Shown in pieces: positions 1 to 7,977 of a stretch of 64,000 bases of DNA (positions are counted from its first letter, which is position 1; each line of letters opens with the position of its first letter). The notes under the pieces are model-generated. The model did not search any database. It was not told the DNA's origin and worked only from the letters and a program-made list of their open reading frames with translations. Both the position numbers and the translations under genes were made by a program. The stretch lies in NCBI RefSeq assembly GCF_014192745.1, contig NZ_JACHYJ010000009.1, positions 97,067 to 161,066 of the forward strand, given 5' to 3'. The DNA comes from Luteimonas sp. RC10 (GTDB taxonomy: Bacteria > Pseudomonadota > Gammaproteobacteria > Xanthomonadales > Xanthomonadaceae).

Positions 1-1245
1 CTCGCCAAGTTCGGCCGGCGCCTGGGCCGGAGCCAGCTCGCCGCGACGCAGGCGCGCAATGCTCTGCCCCGCCTCGCGCGGCGCGTCGAAGCCGTGGCTC
101 TGCAGCAACACCCGGTCGCCGTCCACCAGCTTGAAATAGAACCGGCCGTCGGCCTCGCGGTACTGCTTGAACTGCGGCGGCTCGCTGCGGATCGCGGCCG
201 CACCGGCGGCGGCCGGCACCGCCACGCGGCCCAGATCGCGCAGGCCGACCGCGTCGCGCAGCTGCGCCAGCAACGGGGTCGCGTAGCGCTCGCGCAACCG
301 GCGCCCGCCATCGCGCAGGATGTCCTCGATGTCCGATGGCCGCGCGATCAGCGCTTCGTAGCGCTCGCGCATCGGCGCGATCTCGCGCTCCATCACATCG
401 AGCGCCTGTTGCTTGGCCTCGCCCCAACCGATGCCGTCGGCGAAGGCCTGCGCGAAGGCGGCCGTCTGCTCGGGCGTGGCGAACGCCTGGTAGAGCTGGA
501 ACAGTGCCGAGCCCTCGGTGTCCTTCGGCTCGCCAGGCGCACGCGAGTCGGTCAGGATCGAGAACACCAGCTTCTTGAGCTGCGCAGGTGGTGCGAACAG
601 CGGAATCGTGTTGTCGTAGCTCTTGCTCATCTTGCGCCCGTCCAGGCCGGGCAACGTGGCGACGTCGTCGTCGATCACCGCCTCGGGCAGCGTGAACCAC
701 TCGCGCCCGTACAGATGGTTGAAGCGCTGCGCGAAGTCGCGCGCCATCTCGATGTGCTGGATCTGGTCGCGCCCCACCGGCACGCGGTCGGCGTTGAAGA
801 TCAGGATGTCGGCCGCCATCAGCACCGGATAGAGATAGAGCCCGGCGGTCACCGACGCGTCTTCGTCCAGCCCCTGGGCCCGATTCCTGTCCACGGCGGC
901 CTTGTAGGCATGCGCCCGGTTGAGCAACCCCTTGCCGGCCACGCAGGTCAGCAGCCACATCAGCTCGGTGGTCTCGGGGACATCGCTCTGGCGGTAGAAC
1001 CAGACCTTCGCCGGGTCCAGGCCCGCGGCCAGCCACGTGGCCGAGACTTCCAGGGTCGAGCGCTGCACCCGGGCCGGGTCCTGCGTATTGACCAGGCTGT
1101 GGAGGTCGGCAAGGAAGTAGAAACTCTCGGTGTCCGGCGCCTTGCTGGCGGCGACCGCCGGGCGCACGGCGCCGACGTAGTTACCGACATGCGGCGTGCC
1201 GGAGGGCTTGATGCCAGTGAGGACGCGCAGGGGACGTTGTGACAT
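1..1245 (-). CDS. trpS: Tryptophanyl-tRNA synthetase (3' end outside window)
   Basis: Charges tRNA-Trp with tryptophan in the cytoplasm (class I aminoacyl-tRNA synthetase). The minus strand reads open from the ATG at 1245 to the window edge, giving 415 codons with no stop. Residues about 13-22 carry the HIGH-like signature PSGTPHVGNY, and residues 205-209 are KMSKS (DNA about 619-633), so both catalytic signatures are intact. The protein is longer than the roughly 335-residue E. coli enzyme; the extra C-terminal part resembles the long TrpS form of xanthomonads (family knowledge). It stands alone, with a CsbD gene upstream on the same strand. The large open frame on the opposite strand is a GC-skew shadow. 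Confidence 0.95.
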   Translation of the reverse strand, partial: MSQRPLRVLTGIKPSGTPHVGNYVGAVRPAVAASKAPDTESFYFLADLHSLVNTQDPARVQRSTLEVSATWLAAGLDPAKVWFYRQSDVPETTELMWLLTCVAGKGLLNRAHAYKAAVDRNRAQGLDEDASVTAGLYLYPVLMAADILIFNADRVPVGRDQIQHIEMARDFAQRFNHLYGREWFTLPEAVIDDDVATLPGLDGRKMSKSYDNTIPLFAPPAQLKKLVFSILTDSRAPGEPKDTEGSALFQLYQAFATPEQTAAFAQAFADGIGWGEAKQQALDVMEREIAPMRERYEALIARPSDIEDILRDGGRRLRERYATPLLAQLRDAVGLRDLGRVAVPAAAGAAAIRSEPPQFKQYREADGRFYFKLVDGDRVLLQSHGFDAPREAGQSIARLRRGELAPAQAPAELGE

Positions 1246-1371
1246 GGCAGCAGCGACAGACCAGGGATGTCCCAGTCTACCTGTTCGACTGCAGCCGATC
1301 CCCGCTCGCGCCACCAGACCGGCACGTCGACGCACTGATCTGATCGCCGGCCCCTGCGGCCGGATACGAGA

Positions 1372-1393
1372 ACGGGCCGGCGAACCGGCCCGT
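1372..1393 (-). terminator. Strong hairpin after csbD-like gene
   Basis: A perfect 9-bp GC-rich stem (1372-1380 with 1385-1393) closes a four-base loop that reads TTCG on the minus strand. It lies 30 bases past the stop of the CsbD-family gene. There is no clean T-run after it, so it may be a terminator or an mRNA-stabilising stem-loop. Confidence 0.5.
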
Positions 1394-1422
1394 CGTGGCA
1401 CATTGAATCTCGATGAAGCGGA

Positions 1423-1623
1423 TCAGTCGAGGGTCTTCTCGAACTCGCGCACTTCCTTCTCGGCGCGGTCGCGCTCCCAGCCGTACTTCTCCTGCAGCTT
1501 GCCGGCCAGATACTTGCTGTCGCCGGCCGCGACGTCGAACACGTCGTCCGTCAGGTCGCCCCACTTGGCCTGCGCCTTGCCCTTGAGCTGGGTCCACTTG
1601 CCGGAAATGATGTCTTTGTTCAT
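1423..1623 (-). CDS. CsbD family general stress protein
   Basis: A 66-residue, highly charged soluble protein starting [18 protein letters not shown]. The family signatures are visible: WxQLKGKxxxKWGxLTDDxxD near the N-terminus and a [18 protein letters not shown] stretch near the C-terminus. CsbD-like proteins are small stress-induced proteins of unknown biochemical role (general stress regulon in Bacillus, RpoS-controlled YjbJ in E. coli). It is monocistronic between trpS and an entericidin gene; a strong hairpin follows it. Start chosen at the only ATG that preserves the conserved N-terminus. Confidence 0.9.
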   Translation of the reverse strand: MNKDIISGKWTQLKGKAQAKWGDLTDDVFDVAAGDSKYLAGKLQEKYGWERDRAEKEVREFEKTLD

Positions 1624-1817
1624 CGTCGTTTCGTCCTGTCGTGAGATCGGAAGGCCCGCGAACGCGATGCGGATTCGATCGCAGCGGGCTTAGGGAGATC
1701 CTCGCGCAGCGCGCATCAAGCGGCGGTCAAGGGAACATGATGTCGGCCGTCACATCGCTGAGCGTTGCCCTCACCGTTCATGAGACCGATACGCAGACGG
1801 TACCCTCCCGCGCGCAC

Positions 1818-1845
1818 GAAAAAGCCGGCATTCGCCGGCTTTTTC
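1818..1845. terminator. Bidirectional rho-independent terminator
   Basis: AAAAAGCCGGC, a short ATTC loop, then GCCGGCTTTTT. The stem is flanked by A-run and T-run, so it can stop transcription on both strands. It lies just past the stop of the minus-strand entericidin gene, its likely user. Confidence 0.9.
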
Positions 1846-1869
1846 GGATTGCATGGCGCGAAGCTTGGA

Positions 1870-2028
1870 TCAGGGGCGACGCGTGGTGGCGCCCGTGTCG
1901 TTCGCACTGTCTTCCATCTTCTCACCGACCTTCTGGACGTCCTGGCCAGCGCCGCGGACGGTGTTGCAGGCGCTCAGCGAGCCGGCGGTGAACAGGGCGA
2001 GCAGCAGAAGTGCAGTCAGACGCTTCAT
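1870..2028 (-). CDS. Entericidin A/B family lipoprotein
   Basis: A 52-residue protein. Residues 1-20 form a short lipoprotein signal (MKRLTALLLLALFTAG), followed by a lipobox ending in Cys (SLSAC). The mature part NTVRGAGQDVQKVGEKMEDSA matches the conserved entericidin core, where EcnA/EcnB proteins show NTxRGxGxDxxxxGxxIxxAA. These are small outer-membrane lipoproteins linked to a stationary-phase toxin/antidote pair in enteric bacteria; single copies are common in xanthomonads and their role there is unclear. The start is set at MKRL because an upstream in-frame extension lacks a signal sequence. A bidirectional terminator follows. Confidence 0.88.
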   Translation of the reverse strand: MKRLTALLLLALFTAGSLSACNTVRGAGQDVQKVGEKMEDSANDTGATTRRP

Positions 2029-2162
2029 GGGATTCTCCAGGGAGGTTTCGCGGGCGATTGCGCAAGCAGGCAACCGTTGGGCGGACTATAGGAGCCCGCA
2101 GTGTGAATGCCGCGTGCAACGCGCTGGCATCGTCCCGGCTGCGGCGCCCTGCATCGGGGCCG

Positions 2163-3086
2163 TCAGTCGCGCATCAGCGTCGATTTTCCGAACAGGCTTT
2201 CGACCAGGTCCACCGCCAGCTCCGCAGTGGCGTTGCCATGGTCGAGCGCGGTGTTGACCTCCACCACGTCCAGCGAGCCCAGCCGACCGGTGTCGGCGAT
2301 CATCTCCATCACCAACTGCGCCTCGCGATAGTTGATGCCGCCCGGGACCGGGGTGCCGGTGCCCGGGGCGATCGTCGGGTCGAGCACGTCGACGTCGAAG
2401 CTCACATGCAGATGGGTGTCGGCATCGACGCCCTCGAGCGCCTGCTCGACCACGCGCCGCATGCCGACCTCGTCGATGTAGCGCATGTCGTAGATATCCA
2501 GGCCGTGCGCCTTGACCAGGCGCTTCTCGTCCGGATCGACCGAGCGGATGCCGATCTGGCGGAACTGGTCGACCCGCGTGGCCGGCGCCTCGCCGCCGAG
2601 CCCGGTCAACACCTCGGGCCCGATCCCGCACAGGCAGGCAACCGGCATCCCGTGCACGTTGCCCGACGGGGTGATCTGCGAGGTGTTGAAATCGGTATGC
2701 GCATCGAGCCACAGCACGCGCAAGGTCTTGCCGACCGCCCGGCAGTGGCGCGCGACCGCCGCGATCGAGCCGATCGCCAGGCAGTGGTCACCGCCGAGCA
2801 TGATCGGCATGCGCCCGCGCGCGAGTTCCGCCGACGAGGCCTCAAGCACCGCCCGGTTCCAGGCCACGACCTCATCGAGATGCCGGTAGCCGCCCTGCGG
2901 GCCCTGCCAGGGATTCCGGGGGCCCTTGAGGTCGCCCAGGTCGACCACATCGATCCCCCGCGCCAGCAAGGCTTCGGCCAGACCGGCCACACGCAAGCCT
3001 TCGGGGCCCATCGAGGCACCGCGGCGTCCAGCGCCCACGTCCGTGGGCACACCGAAGATCGAGACCGGCGAGTACGCGTGCTGCAT
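2163..3086 (-). CDS. rocF: Arginase
   Basis: Hydrolyses L-arginine to ornithine and urea using a binuclear manganese centre. The 307-residue protein shows the ureohydrolase metal-binding motifs in order: GGDHCLAIGS (about 98-107), DAHTDFN (128-134) and SFDVDVLDP (about 230). The length fits RocF-type arginases of about 300 residues. The start at 3086 (MQHAYSPVSIFGVPTD) has an AGGAGA ribosome-binding site 7 bases upstream; the longer open frame upstream is not coding. It is a single gene with about 300 bases of non-coding DNA on its 5' side. Agmatinase is a less likely alternative because the N-terminal FGVPTDVGAGRRGASMGPEG is arginase-like. Confidence 0.93.
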   Translation of the reverse strand: MQHAYSPVSIFGVPTDVGAGRRGASMGPEGLRVAGLAEALLARGIDVVDLGDLKGPRNPWQGPQGGYRHLDEVVAWNRAVLEASSAELARGRMPIMLGGDHCLAIGSIAAVARHCRAVGKTLRVLWLDAHTDFNTSQITPSGNVHGMPVACLCGIGPEVLTGLGGEAPATRVDQFRQIGIRSVDPDEKRLVKAHGLDIYDMRYIDEVGMRRVVEQALEGVDADTHLHVSFDVDVLDPTIAPGTGTPVPGGINYREAQLVMEMIADTGRLGSLDVVEVNTALDHGNATAELAVDLVESLFGKSTLMRD

Positions 3087-3385
3087 GGCTTCTCCTGGGA
3101 ACTGGGGCGCAGGCCGCGGGCGGGCGGGGCCACACGCGGACGACGGACTGACGCTGTGCGGCCATGGGGAAGCGCCTGGGCGGCGCGGGTCGCGGAAACG
3201 GCGTCTGGATGGTGCCGGTCGCCAGGCCCGAAACCCGGGCAACCGACTGAACTGGTTTGGAGCTTCTAGCAAAACCGTCAGGCGTGCTACGACACTTCCG
3301 TGGGCGCGCCACTGGTAAGAGGCGCAGTCTATCAGCCGGGGCGCCATGCTCCGAACCTGGCCCACTCGATCGCCAAGGAAGGATC

Positions 3386-3694
3386 ATGTACGCAAGCGCG
3401 GGACTGGCCCTCCTCTTTGCCGCCGCAGCAGCAACGCAAGCGCATCCGGGTGGCCTCAACGCAGAGGGCTGCCACAACAACCGGAAGACCGGCGATTATC
3501 ACTGCCACAGGGCGCCGTCGGCACCGGCGCCGCCACGGCAGCGACTTGCTCCATCCAGCGTCCTGCCAGCCGCGGGGTGGTCATATCGCAACTGCACCCA
3601 GGCCCGGGAGGCAGGCGCAGCACCCGTCCGGCGCGGAGAGCCAGGCTACGGGCCGCACCTGGACAGGGATGGGGACGGGATTGGCTGCGAATAG
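3386..3694 (+). CDS. Secreted excalibur calcium-binding domain protein
   Basis: A 102-residue protein with an N-terminal signal peptide (MYASAGLALLFAAAAATQA, cleavage after about residue 19). Next comes a histidine/cysteine patch HPGGLNAEGCHNNRKTGDYHCH, as seen in YHYH/excalibur proteins. A C-terminal excalibur motif ends DRDGDGIGCE, with an upstream YRNCTQAREAGAAPVRRGEPGY segment. The excalibur domain is a short EF-hand-like calcium-binding module found in extracellular proteins and next to nucleases. The start has a strong AAGGAAGG site 3-11 bases upstream. It opens a group of small genes between arginase and tRNA-Thr. Confidence 0.88.
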   Translation: MYASAGLALLFAAAAATQAHPGGLNAEGCHNNRKTGDYHCHRAPSAPAPPRQRLAPSSVLPAAGWSYRNCTQAREAGAAPVRRGEPGYGPHLDRDGDGIGCE

Positions 3695-3849
3695 CCAGTA
3701 TTGCCGTCCACACGCCCGTTCTGCCGGGCTACCGATCTACGCTGGGTGCGCTTTTTTCAGCACGCCGAGTGCGCGAAGAGCAGTTGAGAACTGACGGGGA
3801 GCGCCGCGCCAGCGTCGCGCGGGTCGCAGCCCATGCGACCACGGCCGGG

Positions 3850-4194
3850 ATGATGCCCGGCATGCCTTCCAGATCAACAGCCAAAGCCGCCCTCCTACGC
3901 TCTCGCGAGCCGCATGTGGTCCCGCCTGCCGGCCTGGCCGACATGCCGTCGCTCGGCGATTCGACCCTGGACGACCGCGGCTGGCGGAATCCGCTGCGCG
4001 GCGAGCATGTCGATCGGTCTCGGTGGGAGGCGTACAGGATCGGGCCGGAGTCGTCGCGCGTGCTATCGAGCGTGCGACTGGTGGAAGACGGCATGTTTGA
4101 AGTCACCAGCGGCGAGGGATTCGCCCGCGTCTCGGACCCGCAAGCCGCGTTCGAGTTGGCCGCCGGCTGGGCGATCGCAAAGCTGCCGGATTGA
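3850..4194 (+). CDS. Hypothetical protein, about 114 residues
   Basis: I do not recognise this protein. The open frame is continuous much further upstream but has plausible coding character only from about the ATGs at 3850/3853/3862. It is soluble, with a C-terminal half SSVRLVEDGMFEVTSGEGFARVSDPQAAFELAAGWAIAKLPD that reads like a compact alpha/beta domain. No convincing ribosome-binding site precedes any candidate start, so the start is uncertain. It is convergent with the small membrane protein gene, with a gap of 10 bases. Lower GC than the flanks is an impression, not a calculation. Confidence 0.45.
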   Translation: MMPGMPSRSTAKAALLRSREPHVVPPAGLADMPSLGDSTLDDRGWRNPLRGEHVDRSRWEAYRIGPESSRVLSSVRLVEDGMFEVTSGEGFARVSDPQAAFELAAGWAIAKLPD

Positions 4195-4204
4195 CGCGGA
4201 GGCG

Positions 4205-4429
4205 CTAGGCAAGCGCGGTCGGCAATACCATCCAAGCGCCCGCGACCAGCGCCAACACGACGCCCGCGCCAGCTGCCAGAACCACGCTGCAGCCCATGGC
4301 ACGACCGAGCTTCGCTTGCCGGCCTGACCTGGTGGTGGGGATCCCGGTCATTCGCGCGAAGTCGCGCTTGGCCTTCGTCACACCCAAGACCTTGTTCCAC
4401 GAGACGATGCTTTTCTTCCGTCTAGCCAT
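4205..4429 (-). CDS. Small membrane protein, basic N-terminus
   Basis: A 74-residue protein of unknown function. Residues 1-45 are strongly basic and polar (MARRKKSIVSWNKVLGVTKA, then KRDFARMTGIPTTRSGRQAK). Residues about 51-72 form one hydrophobic segment (VVLAAGAGVVLALVAGAWMVL). The start at 4429 has a GGAGGGA ribosome-binding site, which supports it over the longer frame. The TGIPTTRSGRQ-K pattern recurs, to my recollection, in small proteins of xanthomonad accessory regions; this needs a search. It shares a strand with the Rap1a-like gene 60 bases upstream and may be co-transcribed. Confidence 0.65.
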   Translation of the reverse strand: MARRKKSIVSWNKVLGVTKAKRDFARMTGIPTTRSGRQAKLGRAMGCSVVLAAGAGVVLALVAGAWMVLPTALA

Positions 4430-4490
4430 TGCGCTTCCCTCCGCATTCGGTCTTTCCTGGACTTTGCGCGTTCGGTGTGACTTTTCCCAA

Positions 4491-4895
4491 TCAGCGCGCG
4501 GCGCAGCGATACGCCGCCCGAAGCGCCACGTCGACACCGGTACCGACTTCGGCCTCCTGCATCTCGCGCGGCGCGCGCGCTGCGTACTTAACGAAGCCCT
4601 CGACCACCTCGCGGTGCGATGCACCAACGGGGAAGCAGTACGGGTTGCCTGGCGCGACGGACTTGTTGTCGATCACCGCCTGCACGTAGGCGAAGCAGTA
4701 GGCGCCGCGCGCTGCCTCGGCGGCGGGCGGCTCGTCGCCTGGTATCCACGGCTGCAGTGCATCCCGGCACCAGGTCGCGAGTTCGCCGACGGTGCGCGGC
4801 GGCTGATCGACGCCGGAGGCCGACACCGCAGGCGCCAGTAGGATGATCACAACCGCGGCCACGCCGGCCGCGATGCCTCCCTGCTTCATCGTCAT
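4491..4895 (-). CDS. Rap1a/Tai-family secreted protein (immunity-like)
   Basis: A 134-residue protein with an N-terminal signal peptide (MTMKQGGIAAGVAAVVIILLAPAVSA). The mature part has four cysteines in the Rap1a/Tai arrangement: TWCRDAL, ARGAYCFAYVQAVID, NPYCFPVGASHREVVEGFVKYA and AYRC. Rap1a and Tai proteins are periplasmic immunity proteins against type VI secretion amidases, but many family members are orphan. No amidase effector or type VI gene lies in this window, so an immunity role is not shown. The start could be ATG 4895 or the internal ATG at 4889. It lies between a small membrane protein gene and tRNA-Thr. Confidence 0.75.
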   Translation of the reverse strand: MTMKQGGIAAGVAAVVIILLAPAVSASGVDQPPRTVGELATWCRDALQPWIPGDEPPAAEAARGAYCFAYVQAVIDNKSVAPGNPYCFPVGASHREVVEGFVKYAARAPREMQEAEVGTGVDVALRAAYRCAAR

Positions 4896-4978
4896 CCCAT
4901 GGACGGAGTCGGTCCGATTCTATCCAGACCCGGACGTTCGTGGTCCCCCGCCCTTTGGGATGACCTGGAATCGGAAGA

Positions 4979-5054
4979 TGGTGCCGGCACCCGGGTTCGA
5001 ACTGGGGACCTACCGCTTACAAGGCGGTTGCTCTACCAACTGAGCTATGCCGGC
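4979..5054 (-). tRNA. tRNA-Thr (anticodon TGT)
   Basis: A 76-nt cloverleaf with encoded CCA. The acceptor stem GCCGGCA pairs with TGCCGGC, the D-arm is GCTCAGTTGGTAGAGC, the anticodon arm is ACCGC-CTTGTAA-GCGGT with anticodon TGT, and the T-arm contains GTTCGAAC. It starts 28 bases past the stop of the SPOR gene on the same strand, so it could be transcribed with birA-coaX-SPOR. Confidence 0.97.
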
Positions 5055-5081
5055 ATGGGGCGGCGAGGCCGCGCGGGGATT

Positions 5082-5780
5082 CTAACCTGCATCCTGGGCG
5101 GTGGCGCAGTGGCCGGGTTCGACCCGGGCCGCCCCGGTGCGCGTGCGCAGCGCGGCATCGGCCGTTGCCGCGTCGACCAGCGCGTCGAGCCAGGGCTGCA
5201 CCTGGCCGCCGATCGGCTCGGCCTGTGCGGCGAAGCCGGCAGTGCGCAGCGCCTCGACGCGCGCCTGCGCGGGCGCTTCGCTGTCGAAGCGGCCCAGCGC
5301 GATGCCATGCGCGTCGTCGCCATCGGCGATCACGTACTGGTCCTCGATTCCGGCCGCGCGCAGCCGTGCGGCCATCGCATCAGCTGCGGCGCGGTCGCGC
5401 TGCGGCGGCAGCCAGACCCGCCAACCGCGCGGCGCGACAGCGACTTCGCGCGCGAACACGCGGGCACCGTCGCTGGCCAGACGCCGGCGCGCGGCATCGC
5501 GTGCGGCAACGTCGGCGAATGGGCCGAGTGCGACGCAGCGCGGCGCTGCCACCGCGTCGCCATCGCTGTCGCCGTCGAGCGCCGCGGCCTCCTCGCTCTC
5601 GAAGGCCTCGGCCAGCGGCATCGGTGCCTGCGGTGCGGCCTGCGGCGGGAGCAAGGTCAGCGTGGGCGCGGTCTCCGCGGGGAGAGGCGCCGATTCGACC
5701 GGGGTATCGCGCAGTGCCCACCACGCGGCGACACCGAGATTGAGGATCACCAGCAACAGAACGAGCGCGCGCAGCAGCAT
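5082..5780 (-). CDS. SPOR domain membrane-anchored protein
   Basis: A 232-residue protein with one N-terminal membrane segment (residues 2-22, LLRALVLLLVILNLGVAAWW), a proline/alanine/acidic linker to about residue 80, and a C-terminal SPOR domain (about 82-205; LGPFADVAARDAARRRL, GWRVWLPP, and a second IALGRFDSEAPAQARVEAL half). SPOR domains bind denuded peptidoglycan glycan strands and often localise to the division septum. It is the third gene of birA-coaX-SPOR, 9 bases after coaX, a frequent arrangement in gammaproteobacteria. The link between biotin/CoA genes and a SPOR protein is positional only. Confidence 0.85.
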   Translation of the reverse strand: MLLRALVLLLVILNLGVAAWWALRDTPVESAPLPAETAPTLTLLPPQAAPQAPMPLAEAFESEEAAALDGDSDGDAVAAPRCVALGPFADVAARDAARRRLASDGARVFAREVAVAPRGWRVWLPPQRDRAAADAMAARLRAAGIEDQYVIADGDDAHGIALGRFDSEAPAQARVEALRTAGFAAQAEPIGGQVQPWLDALVDAATADAALRTRTGAARVEPGHCATAQDAG

Positions 5781-5789
5781 GGGGCCCTC

Positions 5790-6536
5790 CTAGGCACCGG
5801 CCGTGGTCGGCCTCGCACGGTACCAGCGCGCCAGGCCGGCCAGCACCAGATCGGGCCGGACCTGCGCCTGGGGCAGATGCGGCTGCAGGTCCGCCGCGCC
5901 GCCGCCATGCAACAACAGGTCGGGCGTGCCGCCGATCCGCGCCGCGGCCTGGGCGAGGCTGCGTTCGACCAACGCCACGGCGGCGCCTTCGCAGCCCGAG
6001 GCCAAGGCATCGTCGGTATCGCTCGCGAATTCGACGTATCGCCCGCCTGTTGCCGGCAATTGCGCGACCCGGCGCTGCAGGGCCTCGCGCATCAGCGTCG
6101 GCGACGGCGCGATGCGCCCCCCCAGATGCCGACCGTCGGCGTCGAGCAGGTCGATCGTCAGCGCCGTGCCCACGCCGACCACCACCACGGGCGCTGCGGC
6201 CTGCGCGCGCGCCGCCAGCAATGCCAGAAACCGGTCCACGCCCAGTCTCATGGGATCGGCATAGGCGATGCTCAGGCCATCGAGCGCCGGCAGTGTGCGT
6301 GCCAGTTCGACCCGTGCACCACGCGCGGCCAGCGCATCGAGCAGCACCGTCCGCAGGGCCGGCGACGCGACACTGGCCACCACCGCAGTCTCGATGCGCG
6401 GCGGCAGGCGCTCGATCCATGTCGGATCCAGTCCACCAGCCGCATGCGCGGTCCCTGCCACCGGCCCGATGTTCGCGCTGTCGAGCGGCGCGTACTTGAG
6501 CCGGGTATTGCCCAGGTCGAACAACCAGACCGTCAT
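5790..6536 (-). CDS. coaX: Type III pantothenate kinase
   Basis: Catalyses ATP-dependent phosphorylation of pantothenate, the first step of coenzyme A synthesis. The 248-residue ASKHA-fold protein has the N-terminal phosphate loop DLGNTRLK (residues 7-14), the central catalytic-region motif MRLGVDRFLALLAAR, the VVVGVGTALTIDLLD strand, and a GGRIAPSPTLMREAL loop. Length matches family members (about 240-260). Its ATG overlaps the birA stop by four bases (TCAT at 6533-6536 read in reverse), indicating translational coupling. Confidence 0.95.
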   Translation of the reverse strand: MTVWLFDLGNTRLKYAPLDSANIGPVAGTAHAAGGLDPTWIERLPPRIETAVVASVASPALRTVLLDALAARGARVELARTLPALDGLSIAYADPMRLGVDRFLALLAARAQAAAPVVVVGVGTALTIDLLDADGRHLGGRIAPSPTLMREALQRRVAQLPATGGRYVEFASDTDDALASGCEGAAVALVERSLAQAAARIGGTPDLLLHGGGAADLQPHLPQAQVRPDLVLAGLARWYRARPTTAGA

Positions 6537-7531
6537 GTCGCGTCCCCGTTGCGCACGCTGACTTCGCCTGCGTGGAAGGTCCGGACGCCGTCGTCGAACC
6601 GGACCCGCAGCGCGCCGTCATCGGCAATGCCGTCGGCCATGCCTTCGAGCACGCCGGTGCCGGTCTGCACCCGGACCGCGCGCCCGGCCAGTGCGTCGAC
6701 TGCCGCAAATGCGGGCAGGAACGGCGCCAGGCCGTCGCGATCGAAGCGCGCCAGCGCCGGGATCCAGGCACCGATCACGGCAGCGGCGACCGCATTGCGC
6801 GACGGCAGCGCGGGCGCCAGCGTCGCCAGGTCGATCCAGGGCTGGTCGATGCGGGCAGCGTCGGCGGCGGGCATCCGCACGTTGATGCCGATGCCCAGCA
6901 CCGCGCGCACCGGCCCGGCATGCTCGCCGCCGCCTTCGACCAGCACGCCGCCAAGCTTGCGCAGTCCGCGGCTGTCCGACACCACCAGGTCATTGGGCCA
7001 CTTGAGCCGCACATCGCCGACGCCGAGCCCGTGCAGGGCCTCCACCGCGGCGATGCCGGCCACCAGACTCAGCCCGCCCAACCGCGCAAGCCCGCCTTCG
7101 AAGCCACGCTGCAGCGACAGGTAGATGTGCGCGGCCAGTGGTGAGCACCAGGTCCGGCCCCGGCGCCCGCGCCCGCCGGTCTGGCGTTCGGCCAGCAGCG
7201 CCTCGGCGGCCGCGCCCGGCATGGGCCGGCGCAGCAGTTCGGCATTGGTCGAATCCAGGGTCCAGGCCACGTCGAGCCGATCCAGGCCCGCGCGCGCGTT
7301 CGCCGGCAATGCCGCGAGGATGGCGTCCCGGTCGAGCAGCGAGACCGGGTGCGACAGCGCATAGCCCTGCCCGCGCCGGGCCTCGATCGGCACGCCGGCT
7401 TCGCGCAGCAGGCCGATCCGCTTCCAGACCGCCGCGCGCGTCTGTCCCGACTCGCGCGCCAGCGCATCGCCCGACACCGGGCCTGCAATCAACCGCGCCA
7501 GCAAGGCGCGCTCGGCGTTGGGCGTGGTCAT
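6533..7531 (-). CDS. birA: Bifunctional biotin-protein ligase / biotin operon repressor
   Basis: Forms biotinyl-5'-AMP, transfers biotin to carrier proteins such as AccB, and can repress biotin genes. The 332-residue protein has an N-terminal winged helix (residues about 1-60; LARESGQTRAAVWKRIGLLREAG), so it is the regulatory two-domain form. The ligase domain follows, with GRGRRGRTWCSP (the GRGRRGRxW biotinyl-AMP loop), LKWPNDLV and GGVLVEGG, then the C-terminal SH3-like domain. The ATG at 7531 gives the canonical length; the open frame upstream to 7951 is not coding and would overlap the divergent gene. First gene of birA-coaX-SPOR. Confidence 0.95.
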   Translation of the reverse strand: MTTPNAERALLARLIAGPVSGDALARESGQTRAAVWKRIGLLREAGVPIEARRGQGYALSHPVSLLDRDAILAALPANARAGLDRLDVAWTLDSTNAELLRRPMPGAAAEALLAERQTGGRGRRGRTWCSPLAAHIYLSLQRGFEGGLARLGGLSLVAGIAAVEALHGLGVGDVRLKWPNDLVVSDSRGLRKLGGVLVEGGGEHAGPVRAVLGIGINVRMPAADAARIDQPWIDLATLAPALPSRNAVAAAVIGAWIPALARFDRDGLAPFLPAFAAVDALAGRAVRVQTGTGVLEGMADGIADDGALRVRFDDGVRTFHAGEVSVRNGDAT

Positions 7532-7645
7532 GCGGCGGTCGCGGGCGGATGGTGGGCGAAGGCGGACATGCGGTCGATTATCGGCGAGGGCGCCGCCGCT
7601 GTCGTGCGCTGCTGCGACGCAACGTCGCGGGCGCGCGACCTGCGC

Positions 7646-7651
7646 TATAGT
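7646..7651 (+). promoter_or_regulatory. -10 box upstream of small secreted protein
   Basis: TATAGT lies 40 bases before the ATG at 7692 and about 115 bases from the divergent birA start. No clear -35 box is seen. Several genes here have a TATAGT/TAGACT/TATACT -10 box at a short distance before the start. Confidence 0.45.
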
Positions 7652-7691
7652 CGGCGGATCTTCGCGTCCGCCTGACTGCCCGGGGTCTTCG

Positions 7692-7961
7692 ATGTCGATA
7701 CGAGCGATGTTCTGCGCGCTGCTGTTCGCTGCCTGCCTGCCGGCAGCGGCCCGCGAAGCGCGCGTCCCCGGTCCCTCCGACACCCCGCCCTGCGCCGCCG
7801 CAGCGCCTGCTTCGGCCCCCGAGACGGCTGGCAGCGATGCCGTCCGGCGCCCCCCTGCCAGCGCGTCGAAGGCTCGGCCGGCGACCTCCGGCGGCATCGA
7901 GAGCGACGGCCCGCTGCGTGGCCCGCGCTGGCACAGCTTCCTGCCCGGCATGTTCCGCTGA
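7692..7961 (+). CDS. Small secreted protein of unknown function
   Basis: An 89-residue protein. Residues 1-22 form a clear signal peptide (MSIRAMFCALLFAACLPAAA, then RE). The mature part is a disordered Ala/Pro-rich stretch ending in the aromatic C-terminal tail GPRWHSFLPGMFR. I do not recognise a family, though short exported proteins with a similar FLPGMFR tail occur in xanthomonads (recollection, unverified). A -10 box lies 40 bases upstream. It is followed after 16 bases by mtfA and likely co-transcribed with it. Confidence 0.65.
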   Translation: MSIRAMFCALLFAACLPAAAREARVPGPSDTPPCAAAAPASAPETAGSDAVRRPPASASKARPATSGGIESDGPLRGPRWHSFLPGMFR

Positions 7962-7977
7962 GGCGACGGCGCCGATC

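Noticed and set aside
94..1242. 382-codon plus-strand frame at the left edge
   Set aside because: It is antisense to trpS, whose PSGTPHVGNY and KMSKS motifs are intact; no family match is visible.
4899..7124. 741-codon plus-strand frame over tRNA-Thr, SPOR, coaX and birA
   Set aside because: It runs through a tRNA gene and three conserved minus-strand genes; composition is low-complexity.
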